NCBI GenBank assembly: GCA_021234155.1
Contig: JAJEKV010000095.1
Coordinates: 1,491,524-1,555,523 of the forward strand
From: Isoetes taiwanensis
Lineage: Eukaryota > Streptophyta > Lycopodiopsida > Isoetales > Isoetaceae
Direction: 5' to 3'
Length of the DNA: 64,000 nt
Below are positions 10,593 to 21,588 of the stretch, piece by piece (position 1 is the stretch's first letter; every line of letters begins with the position of its first letter). The notes under the pieces are model-generated. The model searched no databases, had not been told where the DNA came from, and saw only the letters and a list, made by a program, of their open reading frames with translations. A program made the translations under genes and the position numbers.

Positions 10593-10913
10593 GGGTAAAA
10601 GCATGCTACGGTGTACCACTTTTGGAACCCTCAAAGTACCTACACTGGGTACTTCTAAAACTGGTACTTTATGTTTTTTCTTTCCATTAAAATCAATCAA
10701 ATTTTTTTGAATTGAAGGTCAATAACATGTCAATCTATAGTACTCGAGGATAACAATACTCTTAGAGACTAAAATAAATGAGTTAACTCCCAAATTTACT
10801 GTTTATTGTGACATTTATGCAAGTTCCCAGTACCCAGTGCTGGGTACTTTTCTGAATAGTTTTGCACTCCCTAAAAAGTACTTTAGATGGTACACCCTAG
10901 CATGCTTTCACCC
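10593..10913. mobile_element. MITE-like element, 321 bp
   Basis: Terminal inverted repeats of 26 bp match at 24 positions: left GGGTAAAAGCATGCTACGG..., right (reversed) GGGTGAAAGCATGCTAGGG.... Both sides carry TCAT (10589-10592 and 10914-10917), a possible 4-bp target duplication. Inner copies of 'gggtac' add to the palindromic character. There is no coding capacity. The superfamily is not assigned. Confidence 0.65.
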
Positions 10914-10989
10914 TCATATCATTAAGAAGATATGACAGTAAGAAGATGCATATGAATGGATGTATACTTCTTAAACAAGCATAGATGCA

Positions 10990-11160
10990 GTTCCATCTGC
11001 ACAGCCTCTTGGTACCCTGTAGTATATGTAACTGGCTCCTGCTTCATTCAAGTTAGGGATCTTTGCCATCTTCCTTTTGAGCTTTGTGGATATGGAATCT
11101 TTAGACTAGAAGCCACTGTTTGGAACATCATTGCAATACACACAGAGGATAACCAGCTAC
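10990..11160 (+). pseudogene. Possible DUF789-type gene fragment
   Basis: A short translation contains SWYPVVYVTG, then VRDL and a GYGIFRLEATVW block. It weakly resembles the plant DUF789 family (SWYPVYRIPTGPTL...DL ... FGLASYKxKxSVW). Similarity is short and from memory, so this is a tentative label for one more captured piece. No intact gene is present. Confidence 0.3.
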
Positions 11161-11234
11161 TTCTCGTTGTCTTTAATTATATGCCTAGCGTCGCTCAGAA
11201 AATCCTTATTGTATGCAGTCTGGTAATACTCTAG

Positions 11235-11989
11235 AAGCATATAACATCTTTATGGAGCCGGCAGAGCAAGATGTTGTGATTTGAGTTATAGTGGTTGCTG
11301 GGATTGCAATCATTTTTTTGAGTGCTATGAAGGGAATTTGTGCAGTTGAATATTTTAAGAACATGAAGCAAGAGGGCATAAAAGATGCAAGTGACCTTGG
11401 TCCGCCCCTTTACACAAAGGCAAAAAAGGCGTGCTTGTGCACTACCAGTTTATGAAAGGCAAATTGGAATCTAATGCCGTCTACCAGCAGAATCTTTGAG
11501 AATTTTCATGCCTGAATATTCTCCTTAAATTTACTGTTCCAGTAGGATGTATTAAACTGATGCAATTTCGACCTCACCTGTTTTATTCCTTTCAAATCTA
11601 TGCTTGATTTTCGAGAAATTTTATATGTCCACTAGGTTTCTAAGTTCATGTTTTGACAGCTAACACATGCAATCCAAACTTGTCTCAACACACTCACACA
11701 ACTAGTTATGCACATTATAACGCAACACTTTCACACAACACAATGTAATTATTCGACAACAGGGAGCTAAAAGGTGACATCACCCTCACACAACACAATA
11801 TAATTATCTGACAACTTTTTCAAAACACCCCTTACCCTCTTCTCCCCTTTTTGCTCAACCACCAATGGAAAAAGCTCTAGAAATAGTGGCTTTGATGACT
11901 GCTTCATGATCATACATCCCTCCACTAGAAATTGGAAGTAAATATTGTCTTGCTTTCTAATTCATCTTGTGTAATTCTAAATTGGCCAG
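11235..11989. other. Helitron interior, non-coding
   Basis: No recognised gene. A translation near 11340-11450 (EYFKNMKQEGIKDASDLG) looks protein-like but I cannot assign it. Confidence 0.4.
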
Positions 11990-12677
11990 TCTTGTGCCCC
12001 CTCTGCACCAACCGCAATCCCAACCTTGTGGTGCATTAAAGTAAGCACCCCCCCTCCCCCCCCGGGCCCTCCGGCACTTGCCCCATTGACAAATAATCTA
12101 TATACCCAGGCAACTAGCAATCAACTCCCAGAAAGACAAAGATTAAAAATAACTTACAGGATCAACTAGCTTACCAAAAATATTGTAGAAGCATTGCCCG
12201 AACTTGCAGTGTAGAACTAGCGTAATTTCGAAAGCGCTGCCCGAACTTGCACCATAGGAATTGGCATAACTTTAACATAAAAAACCTCGCTATTCACCTG
12301 CCCCCCTTTGCATCTGGCCCATTCCTACTCTCCCTCCATATCTTATGTAAAAGTTGACTAAGCAAATCCTCAAAGTCCATGTATAAAAATTATTAGCATA
12401 GCTTCTAAATTGGGTAAAAGTTGACTAAGCAAATCCTCAAAGTCCATGTATAAAAATTATCCCTCTACACCAACCCCAACTCCAACCCTAGTGGCACATC
12501 AAAATAAGTCCCCCTTTGCGCCTGCCCCATCGACAACTAATTTATATAGCTACGCAACTATCAATCAACTCCAAGAAAGAGAAAGATTAAAAATAACAAT
12601 TTTTTAAAAACAACTAGTTTGCCAAAGACACCGTAGAAGCGTTGCCCGAACTTGCACTGTAGAACTAGCGTAATTCT
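11990..12677. repeat. Diverged direct repeats, ~230 bp
   Basis: Copy 1 at about 11990-12230 and copy 2 at about 12460-12677 share blocks such as 'ggcaactagcaatcaactcc' versus 'gcaactatcaatcaactcc' and 'cccgaacttgca.tgtagaactagcgtaatt'. Between them a 65-bp phrase (taaaagttgactaagcaaat...) is repeated in tandem at about 12350 and 12415. Confidence 0.75.
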
Positions 12678-12946
12678 GGAGGCAATTTCAAATTTAGAAA
12701 ACAAAAATAGCAATAAAAAATCGAATTCCTTGAATCTTGGAGAACCGGGCTACAGTGCGTGCATGTGTTGAGCCCCGATAAAGAAAACTAAAACACCAAC
12801 AAAATCATCATTCTTGCTTCTCGTCTTTCGATATGTTCAAGGTTTGAATGTCCAACCAATGGATTGTGTTATTAGCATATTTGAATGTCTTGCCTTATGA
12901 ATTATGAATTGGGCATGGGAATAGCATTCCACTGATATATTTGATT

Positions 12947-13030
12947 CCAGTTTTTTGGGTTGTCCCTAAGGGGAAAACCCTCATCCATGTGGGTTTGTGG
13001 CATATTCCAAGTATATGTCAGTATATGCTC
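12947..13030 (+). repeat. Tubulin-intron repeat, right copy
   Basis: This is the partner of 5263-5345 (ttttttgggttgtccctaag ... gtttgtggcatattccaagt). It lies in the last part of the intron before alpha-tubulin exon 2. Confidence 0.65.
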
Positions 13031-13223
13031 GAAAACATGACTTTGAAGTGTGATTTAAGCCATTTCACTCTCGGGTCACGGAGGGCAACCCTTCGTGCGC
13101 AGCACCTTGTTTACTTGAGTTTCGTTTGGAGGACATATATGTTCTTTTCTGAAATACCCTATTTAGGTCTGATGGATAGAGTCTTATTGTGTAATAGATT
13201 TAACTCTATTTTCGATTTTGCAG

Positions 13224-13458
13224 CCTGATGGGCATGTGCCCAGCGATAAAACGGTTGGTGGAGGGGATGATGCATTCAATACCTTCTTCAACGAAACTGG
13301 AGCCGGAAAGCATGTCCCTAGGGCGGTTTTCCTCGATTTGGAGCCAACTGTGATAGATGAAGTGAGGACCGGAACATACAGGCAGCTATTCCATCCGGAG
13401 CAGCTTATCAGCGGCAAAGAGGATGCAACAAACAACTTTGCCCGTGGCCATTATACCA
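13224..13458 (+). pseudogene. Alpha-tubulin exon 2
   Basis: After a TTTTGCAG acceptor the frame reads [78 protein letters not shown] and ends at a GTAAG donor. That is the whole second exon of plant alpha-tubulin, 78 residues, with no stop. Downstream exons (IGKEIVDLCL...) are not found in the following 3 kb. With exon 1 8 kb upstream it is a partial gene carried in the Helitron. The intact frame means capture may be fairly young or the exon may have been lucky. Confidence 0.9.
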
Positions 13459-13479
13459 GTAAGACCTAAACCTCCCTTT

Positions 13480-13597
13480 TCTTTCATCATACTGAAGTCT
13501 ATGCTGTGTTGATGATTAGGGTTCTTATTTTTACAGTTTCTTTCATTATACTGAAGTTATGGTGTCCTGATGATTTGGGTTCTTATTTTTACAGTTG
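13480..13597 (+). repeat. Tandem duplication, ~58 bp x 2
   Basis: The phrase 'ttctttcatcatactgaagt...ggttcttatttttacag' occurs twice in a row. Each copy ends in a splice-acceptor-like TTTTTACAG. It lies in the intron after alpha-tubulin exon 2. Confidence 0.8.
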
Positions 13598-13599
13598 AA

Positions 13600-14250
13600 A
13601 AGGACCATAGTTGGGGCGTATTTTTTTTTCTGTTTCTACTCAGGTTCATTCTCAAGGATTTTTAAATTCCGGAGAGCTAGCCTTTAGCTTGATGCAAAGA
13701 TGCAAAGAACAATTGGGTAGGCAAATGTAAATGCCTTTCTCTGTATGCATGCATTTTACCAGATCTTTTTCTATAAATCTGCGCAATTTCGAGGAGACTG
13801 CTTGAAGATGATCCAGTGAGCAGGTTTAAACCCATGCCTTCAGCTTGTGAAAAAAACCCATGCCTGGAAATAAGAGATAAGAGAATGCTTTAGATTAGTC
13901 CATGGTCATGCAGCTTTAGGTTTAATTTTGAGCCTGGTCCTGTAGCCATTCAGAATTATCAGAGCAAGGAGGAGAAAAGGACCATGGCTGGGGCATATCT
14001 GGGGCTCAGGCATAACATCAACTCAGGTATTCTCACTCTCAATCCTTTTTTCCTTTCAGTTTCTACTCAGGTTCATTCTCAAGGATTTACAAATTCTGGA
14101 GAGCTAGCCTTTAGCTTGATGCAAAGATGCAAAGAACAGTAAGATATAAATCCGGCTACGCAACGTAAATGCCTTTCTCTGTGTGCATGCATTTTACCAC
14201 ATCTTTTTTTTCAAATCTATGCATTTTCTTATCGCAAATAGATATTCAGT
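13600..14250 (+). repeat. Direct repeats, ~200 bp, in tubulin 3' flank
   Basis: Blocks at about 13600-13790 and 13975-14215 share 'ggaccatggctggggcat' (first copy 'ggaccatagttggggcgt'), 'tttctactcaggttcattct', 'ggagagctagcctttagctt' and 'gtaaatgcctttctctgt'. A further phrase (aacccatgcctggaaataa) at about 13851 also occurs at 5086, just upstream of tubulin exon 1. Confidence 0.75.
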
Positions 14251-16240
14251 TTGCCATGTCAGTACGTGAATTCCCATTGCTCATCTTTCATGGTTGAATT
14301 GTCATAGGTGTAAATGGCGGCGTTACAAATTATTTTGTAAGCTTAATCATTGAGTAGCCAAAAAAGTATAAGTTATACTGGTCTGGCTATGCCGTTAGTT
14401 GTACTGCTCTGCGCTTTCTTTCTTCTTCTGTTTATTGCATTGTTTGTTTTGAAAGATTTTGACTTTTTGTTCCCTTGCAGTAACCATTGCCATTTTCCAC
14501 AACTGGAAGTAACTGAAATAATGACATTAATGCTCTAAGGTAAGATTCCTTTTGCTCCTTATTTGCTGATTGAGCTAAAACCATGTTGATCATTGCCATC
14601 TTATGTTGATCATTTGCAGGTTTGCTGACTGCACTCTAGAAGTTGGAGTAATTTAAAAACTATGAGCAGCCATGGTAATGGAAAGCCACAACAAATGTCC
14701 AGATTCGCAATCGACCATCTCTGTAATAAGTAGGTGCTTCTTTTTCCCTTCGGGTAGTTGGAATTACCTGCAACAGAAAATCAAAGAGCTTCTCTGAGGC
14801 CCTGAGGGAAGAATCTGTGGATAAGATGCTTAGCAATCAAAGACGTCTGGTAATTTCATCCTTTTGCCGCTTTAATTGGGTACAAATCTCTTTATGAAGG
14901 TTGGCAATGTTTTATAAACTATGTTTTTGCTGTAAAGCATCCATATTTGTCAAAACACAAGCTGCAGTTTTGGAACCTAAATGTAAGAAACGTACTTTGC
15001 AATATGCCATGTGTTACAAAATAATTCATCATAGAATGGCTGGTTTTATAGTATTACACATGTTATGAAGTCAGAATAGACAACGTTCTTTGTTGATAGC
15101 TGCAATTTTGGTTAGATGATCACATTTTGTTTTATCGATGTGCAGAGGTCTATGGAAAGAAAGGAAGTAACATAGGGAATACGTCCATGGGAGTAGAAGT
15201 AGTGAGGCAGTAACGTAATAGCATAAAATCACAAGCAAACTTTCAACAGGCATTTATAAAAACTGAGTAAAACAACTCCTTTGCCAAGTATTTTGAATGA
15301 TACGATCGCCCAAGCAATCTCTTGCAAATGTTAATAAGATTGTGTTTCATTATTTCTTTCGTCCTTTGTTAAAGCGGAAATTTATGTAGTTATGCTAATT
15401 TAAAGTTATGAGCAAATGTGGTGGTGAGGATTAACATTATTTTCTTGGAATGTTGGTTGGAGCTAGGCATTTATGGATGCTTTAACTAGCAAGCATATGT
15501 CACAATCCTCACAGAAGGAAGGATGTGGGCTGATGCAAATAGGGCCGAGGCCTAGAGTAAATACAAAATTTCTACATCAGTTTGGGTATCATGTTGTAAT
15601 CCAAGCTATAAAACTAAGACGGATTGATGACATCCATTGTCAAAGATCACCGTTTTGATATTAGAGCTAGGCAGCTCTGCATATCACCCATACCCATCAT
15701 TTCCATAGTGGACTGCTTAGATTTTTATTGTAGGAGTAACTTGATATTTCTTGAAAAAAATTGGAGCAATTTCTGTGGGAGGATACAACAATTTTTGTTG
15801 GATGGAAAGCGAATGCATATGCACCATATTACAATGTTACTATAATGTTCCAATAGCATACCGCAATTTATGAAGTTCCAACATTGTTACTATGAGTTCC
15901 AATATATATACCCGTAATTGAAGTATAATTTGGTCTCATAGACCCAATGGCTTTTTTAACTACCTACTCCTTCGTACAAGCATCAAGATAAATATTGTCA
16001 AACGAAAAACAACCTTCATAATGTGACTATGTTACATTATTAAAAGATAGGGTGAACATCCCATATTATATCATGTTCTAATTTATCTTCATTTGCCCCT
16101 TTCATGCTAGAGTGCTTTATTTGGAAAGCACATGATGAAATTTTAAAGTGTGGAAATATGTGTTGTAATTTGTCTACAGTAGAGGTTTAAGAAATATAAG
16201 TAATTACTTATGGATGCGAATATTGAAGCGGAAACATTTA
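14251..16240. other. Helitron interior, non-coding
   Basis: I see no protein, RNA gene or repeat that I can support. Short frames here look like chance. Confidence 0.45.
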
Positions 16241-16250
16241 CATGTTACTT

Positions 16251-16280
16251 ATGCCCAGCAACGCTGGGCACCGTAACTAG
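16251..16280 (+). repeat. Helitron A 3' hairpin and CTAG end
   Basis: GCCCAGC-AAC-GCTGGGC forms a perfect 7-bp stem, 7 bases before the terminal CTAG at 16277-16280, followed by host T. The same end occurs at 61651-61678. Confidence 0.8.
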
Positions 16281-16281
16281 T

Positions 16282-17044
16282 TGTGAATATGTCATTATGG
16301 AGTGGTTACAACTTACAAGCGACTCATCCCTTGTCAAGGCCACAATTCGGGCTATATTGTTCTACATAGTCAAATGAAGGGATCAAGATAAAAAACAAGT
16401 TTGGCATCCACTGAATTCTTCATGAAGAATAGCATAGAACGTTGATATGAAATTCAAGTTGTTGACGTGCGTCAATGGCTCCTCTAAAGGGCAACCCATT
16501 GATGCGTTAGCATCTTGTTTAATTCAAGCCAATCTCTACCCAATGGTTAACATGTAAAATGAGAATAGCACAATTGTAAACCTCTCTAAATTCCCTATGA
16601 TGTTCTATCCTATATAATACCATGGGAAGAAATTTCGTGGCAGATTTCATAAATTTCATATTGCACAGGCGTGGACTGTTGAAGGTGTTCTTGGCAAACC
16701 TTCAACCTTAATGGCTTAGAACCTCCAGGTTGCTTCAGGCAACCAGTCTGATGAAGAAGATTGCAAAAAGAATGCTCAAACTTTGTGTTAGAACTGTTTT
16801 CCCAAAACCAGAAAAAATGACCCTTAGCAAAACAGATGCCATTTGGAAACAGACTCGAGTTTTGACATGATTCCAATTCAAAAATATGCTCTGACACTCA
16901 AAGAATCTATTATTAAGAGTGAGGTGCAAAACAATATGCAGAGGCCTCTCAAATTTGCATTTTTTACCAAGTCAAAACTTGGTCAATGTTCCTGGGAGCA
17001 AGCTGAATGAAAAAGTACAACTCTTTTTTCAGTTCTGACACTTA
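16282..17044. other. Non-coding spacer after Helitron A
   Basis: Nothing identifiable. I looked for a continuation of the COG3 gene that ends before the Helitron and did not find one. Confidence 0.45.
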
Positions 17045-18078
17045 GGGTTTGGTACCCCCTTTATAGGCCAATACCCACTTCCAGTATATCCATAACATGT
17101 GAAGTGTTACATGGAGGCCAATCGTGCACACAAAGCTCCTAGACCTTAGAACGTGAACTTAATTTTTCTAGTTGCATGGAAGCACTCTAGTTCTTTTCTA
17201 TAACTTGGCTAAAGTTTCAAATGGGGAAGAGTAGCCACTAATCTATGCCTTGCCACTTAGAATGCCCCTTTTAGGGACATGCAAAATGGATCTCCCCATA
17301 TCAAATCTTTGGCACCAAGTTGTGTAGTGATGGAAAGTGTGATAAAGCAAGGGCAGGATATGATGTGATGTGCAATCCTCCTCCTAGCCACCACTTCTTC
17401 CCATATCAACAAGGGGCTCAGGTAGTATTGTAAATACCAGATTCTTGGCAATAAATTGGCCTTTACTACCAAAGGTGGAATTCTGATGCAGTTTCTGTAG
17501 TTTGTAGATTGAAGCTTTGAATAAGGTGTATCAGGTTTAACTACTCCCTCTAGCCCCCCTGCCAAAGCACAAAAGTTTTTGATAAATTCCACCTTCATCT
17601 TGAAGTGGAGTAACAACGCTTATATGTAGTGCTTGGATTAGTCCCACTACAACTATGTGGATAGTGGACAATGAGGGACAAATTCTGAAAAAACTCTAGC
17701 ATCCTATTTGTTATATCAAATTCTTTGTACTGCTAGCTTAGAATATACATCAAATATACCTGCTAGGTTTTCACAGTTTTGGCCCACATTGGTAGTGTGT
17801 GGAATGTGGCCTTAAATATAGATACTGAGATGAAATAGTATAGACAACAAATCTAGAAAGATGTCCAGCTGCACATTAATGGAGTGGCTAGCCTTCAAAG
17901 GAGTACCTTGTTAGGTTTGACATGTGGGACCTGAATAATGCATCATACTGTATTGGACCTTTAGGCCATGTGATGTGGGCATGGTGATGGTACTACAATA
18001 CTTTAGATATTATTAAATATTTTATCCTTCAAAACAAAAAATATTATTAAACATGCCTTCACATTGAGCACGAGTTAT

Positions 18079-18130
18079 GAAACTTCTGCAGAAGCTTCTC
18101 GAATTTCCCACATTTTCCCCCAATATAAAA
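18079..18130 (+). promoter_or_regulatory. Heat-shock element cluster and TATA box, copy 2
   Basis: GAAgcTTCtcGAA lies at 18091-18103, another GAAacTTC at 18079-18086, and TATA (tataaaa) at 18124-18130. The pentamer bases are kept relative to copy 1 while the dinucleotide spacers differ (tc for tt), as expected if HSF binding is under selection. Confidence 0.75.
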
Positions 18131-18303
18131 GCTACTTCCGCCATATCCGCTCCTCCAAACCAATTCTCCATCCATCTATTTGCAAAAGCGTTATCTTCGA
18201 ATCCGGCATTCTGCCTCTGCAATTTGAATCTGGTGATAAGTTTTTTGTGAAGCGCCGCCTTGAAATCGAACGCTCTTAGGTATCAATCTAAATTCTTTGT
18301 AAA

Positions 18304-18615
18304 ATGGCTTATGAATCCGGCAGATGGGATGAAATGGGCGGCAAAAGAAGGCGGGCAAGAAGAGGCCAAGTTAAGGCAGCTATTATAGCCGAGGTTGCAG
18401 GCTCTATTACTTCTCTTTGCAACAGGATTAAATCTTCTGTGGCAGAGTATTCTTCTCACAAATCTTCTTTTTCTTCTACTTCTTCAAGATCATCCAGTTC
18501 ATTGTCGTGTTCCACACCCCCTGCTTCGCCCTGGGGCTCGTTTAACTCTGTTCAGAGCATAAATCTGGCCTCTGCGCTGCCCTCTTTTGAGTTTAATCCT
18601 GACAGGGATGATTAA
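18304..18615 (+). CDS. Small serine-rich basic protein, copy 3
   Basis: A 103-residue paralogue of the 1736 frame, starting MAYESGRWDEMGGKRRRARR and ending NPDRDD. It differs from copy 1 at about five residues with no stop or frameshift. It keeps the heat-shock/TATA promoter and a ~170-base leader. Of the three copies this one has the most complete-looking context (own promoter, single unit). Function unknown. Confidence 0.6.
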   Translation: MAYESGRWDEMGGKRRRARRGQVKAAIIAEVAGSITSLCNRIKSSVAEYSSHKSSFSSTSSRSSSSLSCSTPPASPWGSFNSVQSINLASALPSFEFNPDRDD

Positions 18616-18772
18616 GAAGGAAATATTTGTGGATTTCAAGCATACTGTGCAGATATTCAAGGCGAAAAGGGCTTTGATGTGTACAGATTAGTGGTTTATG
18701 CTGTAGATAGGGGCAGGAAGATTAAATCCATTTTGGAAGATCTGTAAACGCAGTTTATGTATTGCATAGTTT

Positions 18773-20745
18773 TTTGCTGAATTCATCGTCATCCAACGAC
18801 GTCTATCCTGTATATTACATAGATGTGATGGCTTGTTCTTAACATTCAGAAATTATTAAAATGCTGTTGACTTTTTTCTGGACAATCTAGGATCTCATAA
18901 ATATGCCAACTTAACTGAATGTATGAATGTAGGATTATTATTAGGGAAAATTCAGGGAAAATTTCAAAAATGCCCCTGTATTTATATTTATATATATTTG
19001 TCAAGATACCTTTGTATTTAAATTGTTAAATTGATCGTGATTTCGGACAATGGCTAAATTTGATACATTTTGCTTTCACTCATCAGCTTTTGCAATACCC
19101 CGTAATAAACGTTACCTTCAAACTAATGTTAAATTCCGTCTAATTTATAAGGCAGAAACGTCCCAGGTCTGGGGGAGGGGCGCCGCTAACCTTCCCGCCA
19201 GAATTTTTTTGCATCCCTTGTTTTTCTCAGTTGTTTGAAACATCTCGAAGCTCAAAAGATTTCTTCCTTTGTATTCTCGAAAGAAGATGAAAAGCATCTT
19301 CATCTTTGGAAAGCATCATTCATCCTCTGTCCCACAAATATCTTCATCTATATTTGTAGTGCACAGGGCAAAAGGGCAAACAAGCAAGCAAGGTTAATTT
19401 CGTGCTTTCATACAGCCGTGATCTATTTCATGCTTTCATACAGTCGTGACTGATGCAGAATTTTCTGGTATGAAATAGCTTGAATACCAGCCGATTTTCT
19501 CCAAGATGCAGCTTACAGAAGGTTTTATGCTCTTGCTTTCATACTTGGCCCCCTGAGATAGATCCGGTAGTCTCAATGCCATTGGAAAAATTAATCCATA
19601 CACCGCCCCTAGGCAGTAACAGACACTTGGAACATTCCCAGCCCACCCAGTGGCACTTCCAAGGCAGTGTATGGCAAAGTATTTGAAATGAATAGGTATC
19701 TATTCTATTTAGGATGAATAGGTATCTTCAAATTTGGACGGGATTTATCCTAGTAATAGAATTTTGGTTCGGAAAATTTCTTTTAAATCTTAGAAACAAA
19801 AGGATATCAAAAGGATCTAACATGTGTTAGCCAGTGATCTTCACAAATCCAAAAATCGCTAGTTGATTTTCCACACTGACAATCTCCAGAATTTGTTGTC
19901 TTGTATTTTGTCAGATTATGCTTGGAAGGTGGATTTCTGACTGTGGATATCTATTCTAGCCCTTGGAAAGCCACTCAAGTTCCTTGCTGCAATGAAAGGA
20001 TTGCAACTTAGAGCTTGGTGCACTATTTAAAAAATGTAATAAGAGTCATAGAGTTCAAGAGGCTACAATTCAAGAATACAATAATCTGTGCTTCTGTAGA
20101 GAAGGAAAAAGAACAAAGAAGGAATATGTACCCAGAGGACTCAGTGGCTTCTACCTTTATTGCTATCAACGCCAATTAACAATGTTCCACGATGCCGAGC
20201 TCACTGCAATATAGATTATTATGAGAAAAGCCCCATCACAATTTCCTAATACATCAGATGCTACTTGGATGCCCCCAATAAGCACAGGTCCAAAAGATCT
20301 TCTAAATGGGTATGCCCGTTAGTTGATCCTCCGAAAGATTTTTTATGGTAATTGCAAGCCAAATTTGTCATAGAAAGCATAAGAAAGGGCGAGAAAAGAA
20401 TCTATGGCTCAACGTCCCACTCTTGGTGCCAAACTTGCTATCATGAGATCGTTGGTAAGAAAAAGAAGAAATCGAAAATTTTGAATTTTGTTTCTTTGGC
20501 CTAGCTCCCGCCATTCGTTACACGGAGACATGCATAACTATAATTAGAGAACCAAGAAAAATAAAACATACTAAGTAACCATATAAAAAATATCCTATAG
20601 CTTTTTTCTAAAACCAGAAAAAATCCTACCTGTAGAAATATGAATCGGAAAAATCCTTATACGCCTCTTTTTTGATCTGCCGCATATCCTGTGGCATCTT
20701 AAGTGAACCGGAAAATTATTTTTTTAAACCAGAAATTTTGTGAAG
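18773..20745. other. Intergenic DNA, no gene seen
   Basis: No recognised gene, RNA or repeat. Several frames of 60-72 codons lack any familiar motif. Confidence 0.45.
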
Positions 20746-20749
20746 CGCC

Positions 20750-21250
20750 TAGGACTTTGCCACACGTAGTTCCAAGGGCAACTCCCAGTCCCAAGGCTCC
20801 AAGCGCGACTTGCCCTTGGATCGTAACAATTTCCACCCCTCCCCTTAGGACCTTGTCCCCAAGATCTAGAGTTTCAAATGAGGAAAATGTTGCACAAACT
20901 CATCCGTCTTCTAAGTGGCATCTGCAGGAGACTGGCCTCGCCACAAGACCAGATATTCACGAATATCTCTATTGCGCAACTATGGAACACGAGTATTTAG
21001 AATCTGTTTGGGTGTTACAGCGAAGTTCAACATTAGGGGCATACTCTCAGGACTAACCACATTGTAAAAATATACTTCCTTCCTTCCTTCCTTCCTTATC
21101 TAGTATAGCTCGCTTAAGCTGGCTTATGTGAAATATAGGATGGATCCCAATATCCTGTGGTAACGCCAACTCATATGCTGTGGTATCTAACCTTTTAACA
21201 ATTTTAAAAGGTCCAGCATATCTCGGGGTTAACTTAGGTACAACGAACAC
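20750..21250 (-). mobile_element. Ty3-type LTR retrotransposon fossil fragment
   Basis: On the minus strand the 21250-21053 part matches the end of a Ty3-type polyprotein (PRYAGPFKIVKRL, then IHPIFHISQLK, typical just after the integrase core), and the stretch down to about 20820 resembles the polyprotein tail. It is a small broken remnant. No LTRs, protease or reverse transcriptase are seen nearby. It looks old. Confidence 0.75.
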
Positions 21251-21343
21251 AAAAAATGAATCATTGCCAGTTTTTTAGAATTTTTTTTTTACATAAAACC
21301 ACTATTATAAGGTGATGTTATTTTGTGAATTAATATGTTGAAT

Positions 21344-21588
21344 AACAATTATTAGCTATATTATTATTATTATATGTTGAATTATTAGCAAGAGGCGATT
21401 GATTTTTGAGGAGTTTTTGGATGTGCACTCTTATGCTTAGGCAGGTTGCTTCACTCGGTGGGTCTCCGCTTATCCGCTGAGATTTTATTCCTGTCTCTGC
21501 ATTTATACTTGTATTTGACTCTTTGATTGAATAAAGTCTGACGTCCTTCAAAAAAAAAAAAAAAAAAAAAAACAATTATTAGCTATAT
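21344..21588 (+). mobile_element. 5'-truncated LINE 3' end with target duplication
   Basis: A ~209-bp insert (21362-21570) ends in a long poly(A), preceded by 'gattgaataaagtctgac', and is flanked by an exact 18-bp duplication AACAATTATTAGCTATAT at 21344-21361 and 21571-21588. The poly(A) tail, long target duplication and 5' truncation are the marks of LINE-type retrotransposition. The tail sequence resembles plant LINE 3' ends. The exact duplication suggests a fairly recent event. Confidence 0.8.

Larger units (their letters stand above)
4797..16280 (+). mobile_element. Non-autonomous Helitron A with captured genes
   Basis: The 5' end is TCTTATATTATAATG, preceded by host A (4796). The 3' end is a hairpin GCCCAGCAACGCTGGGC followed by accgtaaCTAG (16280) and host T, the classic Helitron A^T insertion without target duplication. 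The first ~65 bases share GCCCTAATTTGGGC and neighbours with Helitrons B and C here, and the 3' hairpin matches that of C, so this is one family. No Rep/helicase gene is present. The interior is a mosaic of gene fragments, mostly in plus orientation: alpha-tubulin, KIN-14, PPR, a possible DUF789 piece, mitochondrial rDNA, SINE-like units and a MITE-like element. The termini are clear; that all the interior came as one element is inferred. Confidence 0.75.
17045..18772 (+). repeat. Segmental duplication, copy 2
   Basis: This is the second copy of the 314-2610 segment in the same orientation, about 16.7 kb downstream. It holds the promoter block and one serine-rich gene instead of two. Differences are scattered substitutions and small indels. 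Confidence 0.85.

Noticed and set aside
5110-13458. Functional alpha-tubulin gene
   Set aside because: The start codon region is altered, the intron is filled with other gene pieces and no exons follow exon 2.
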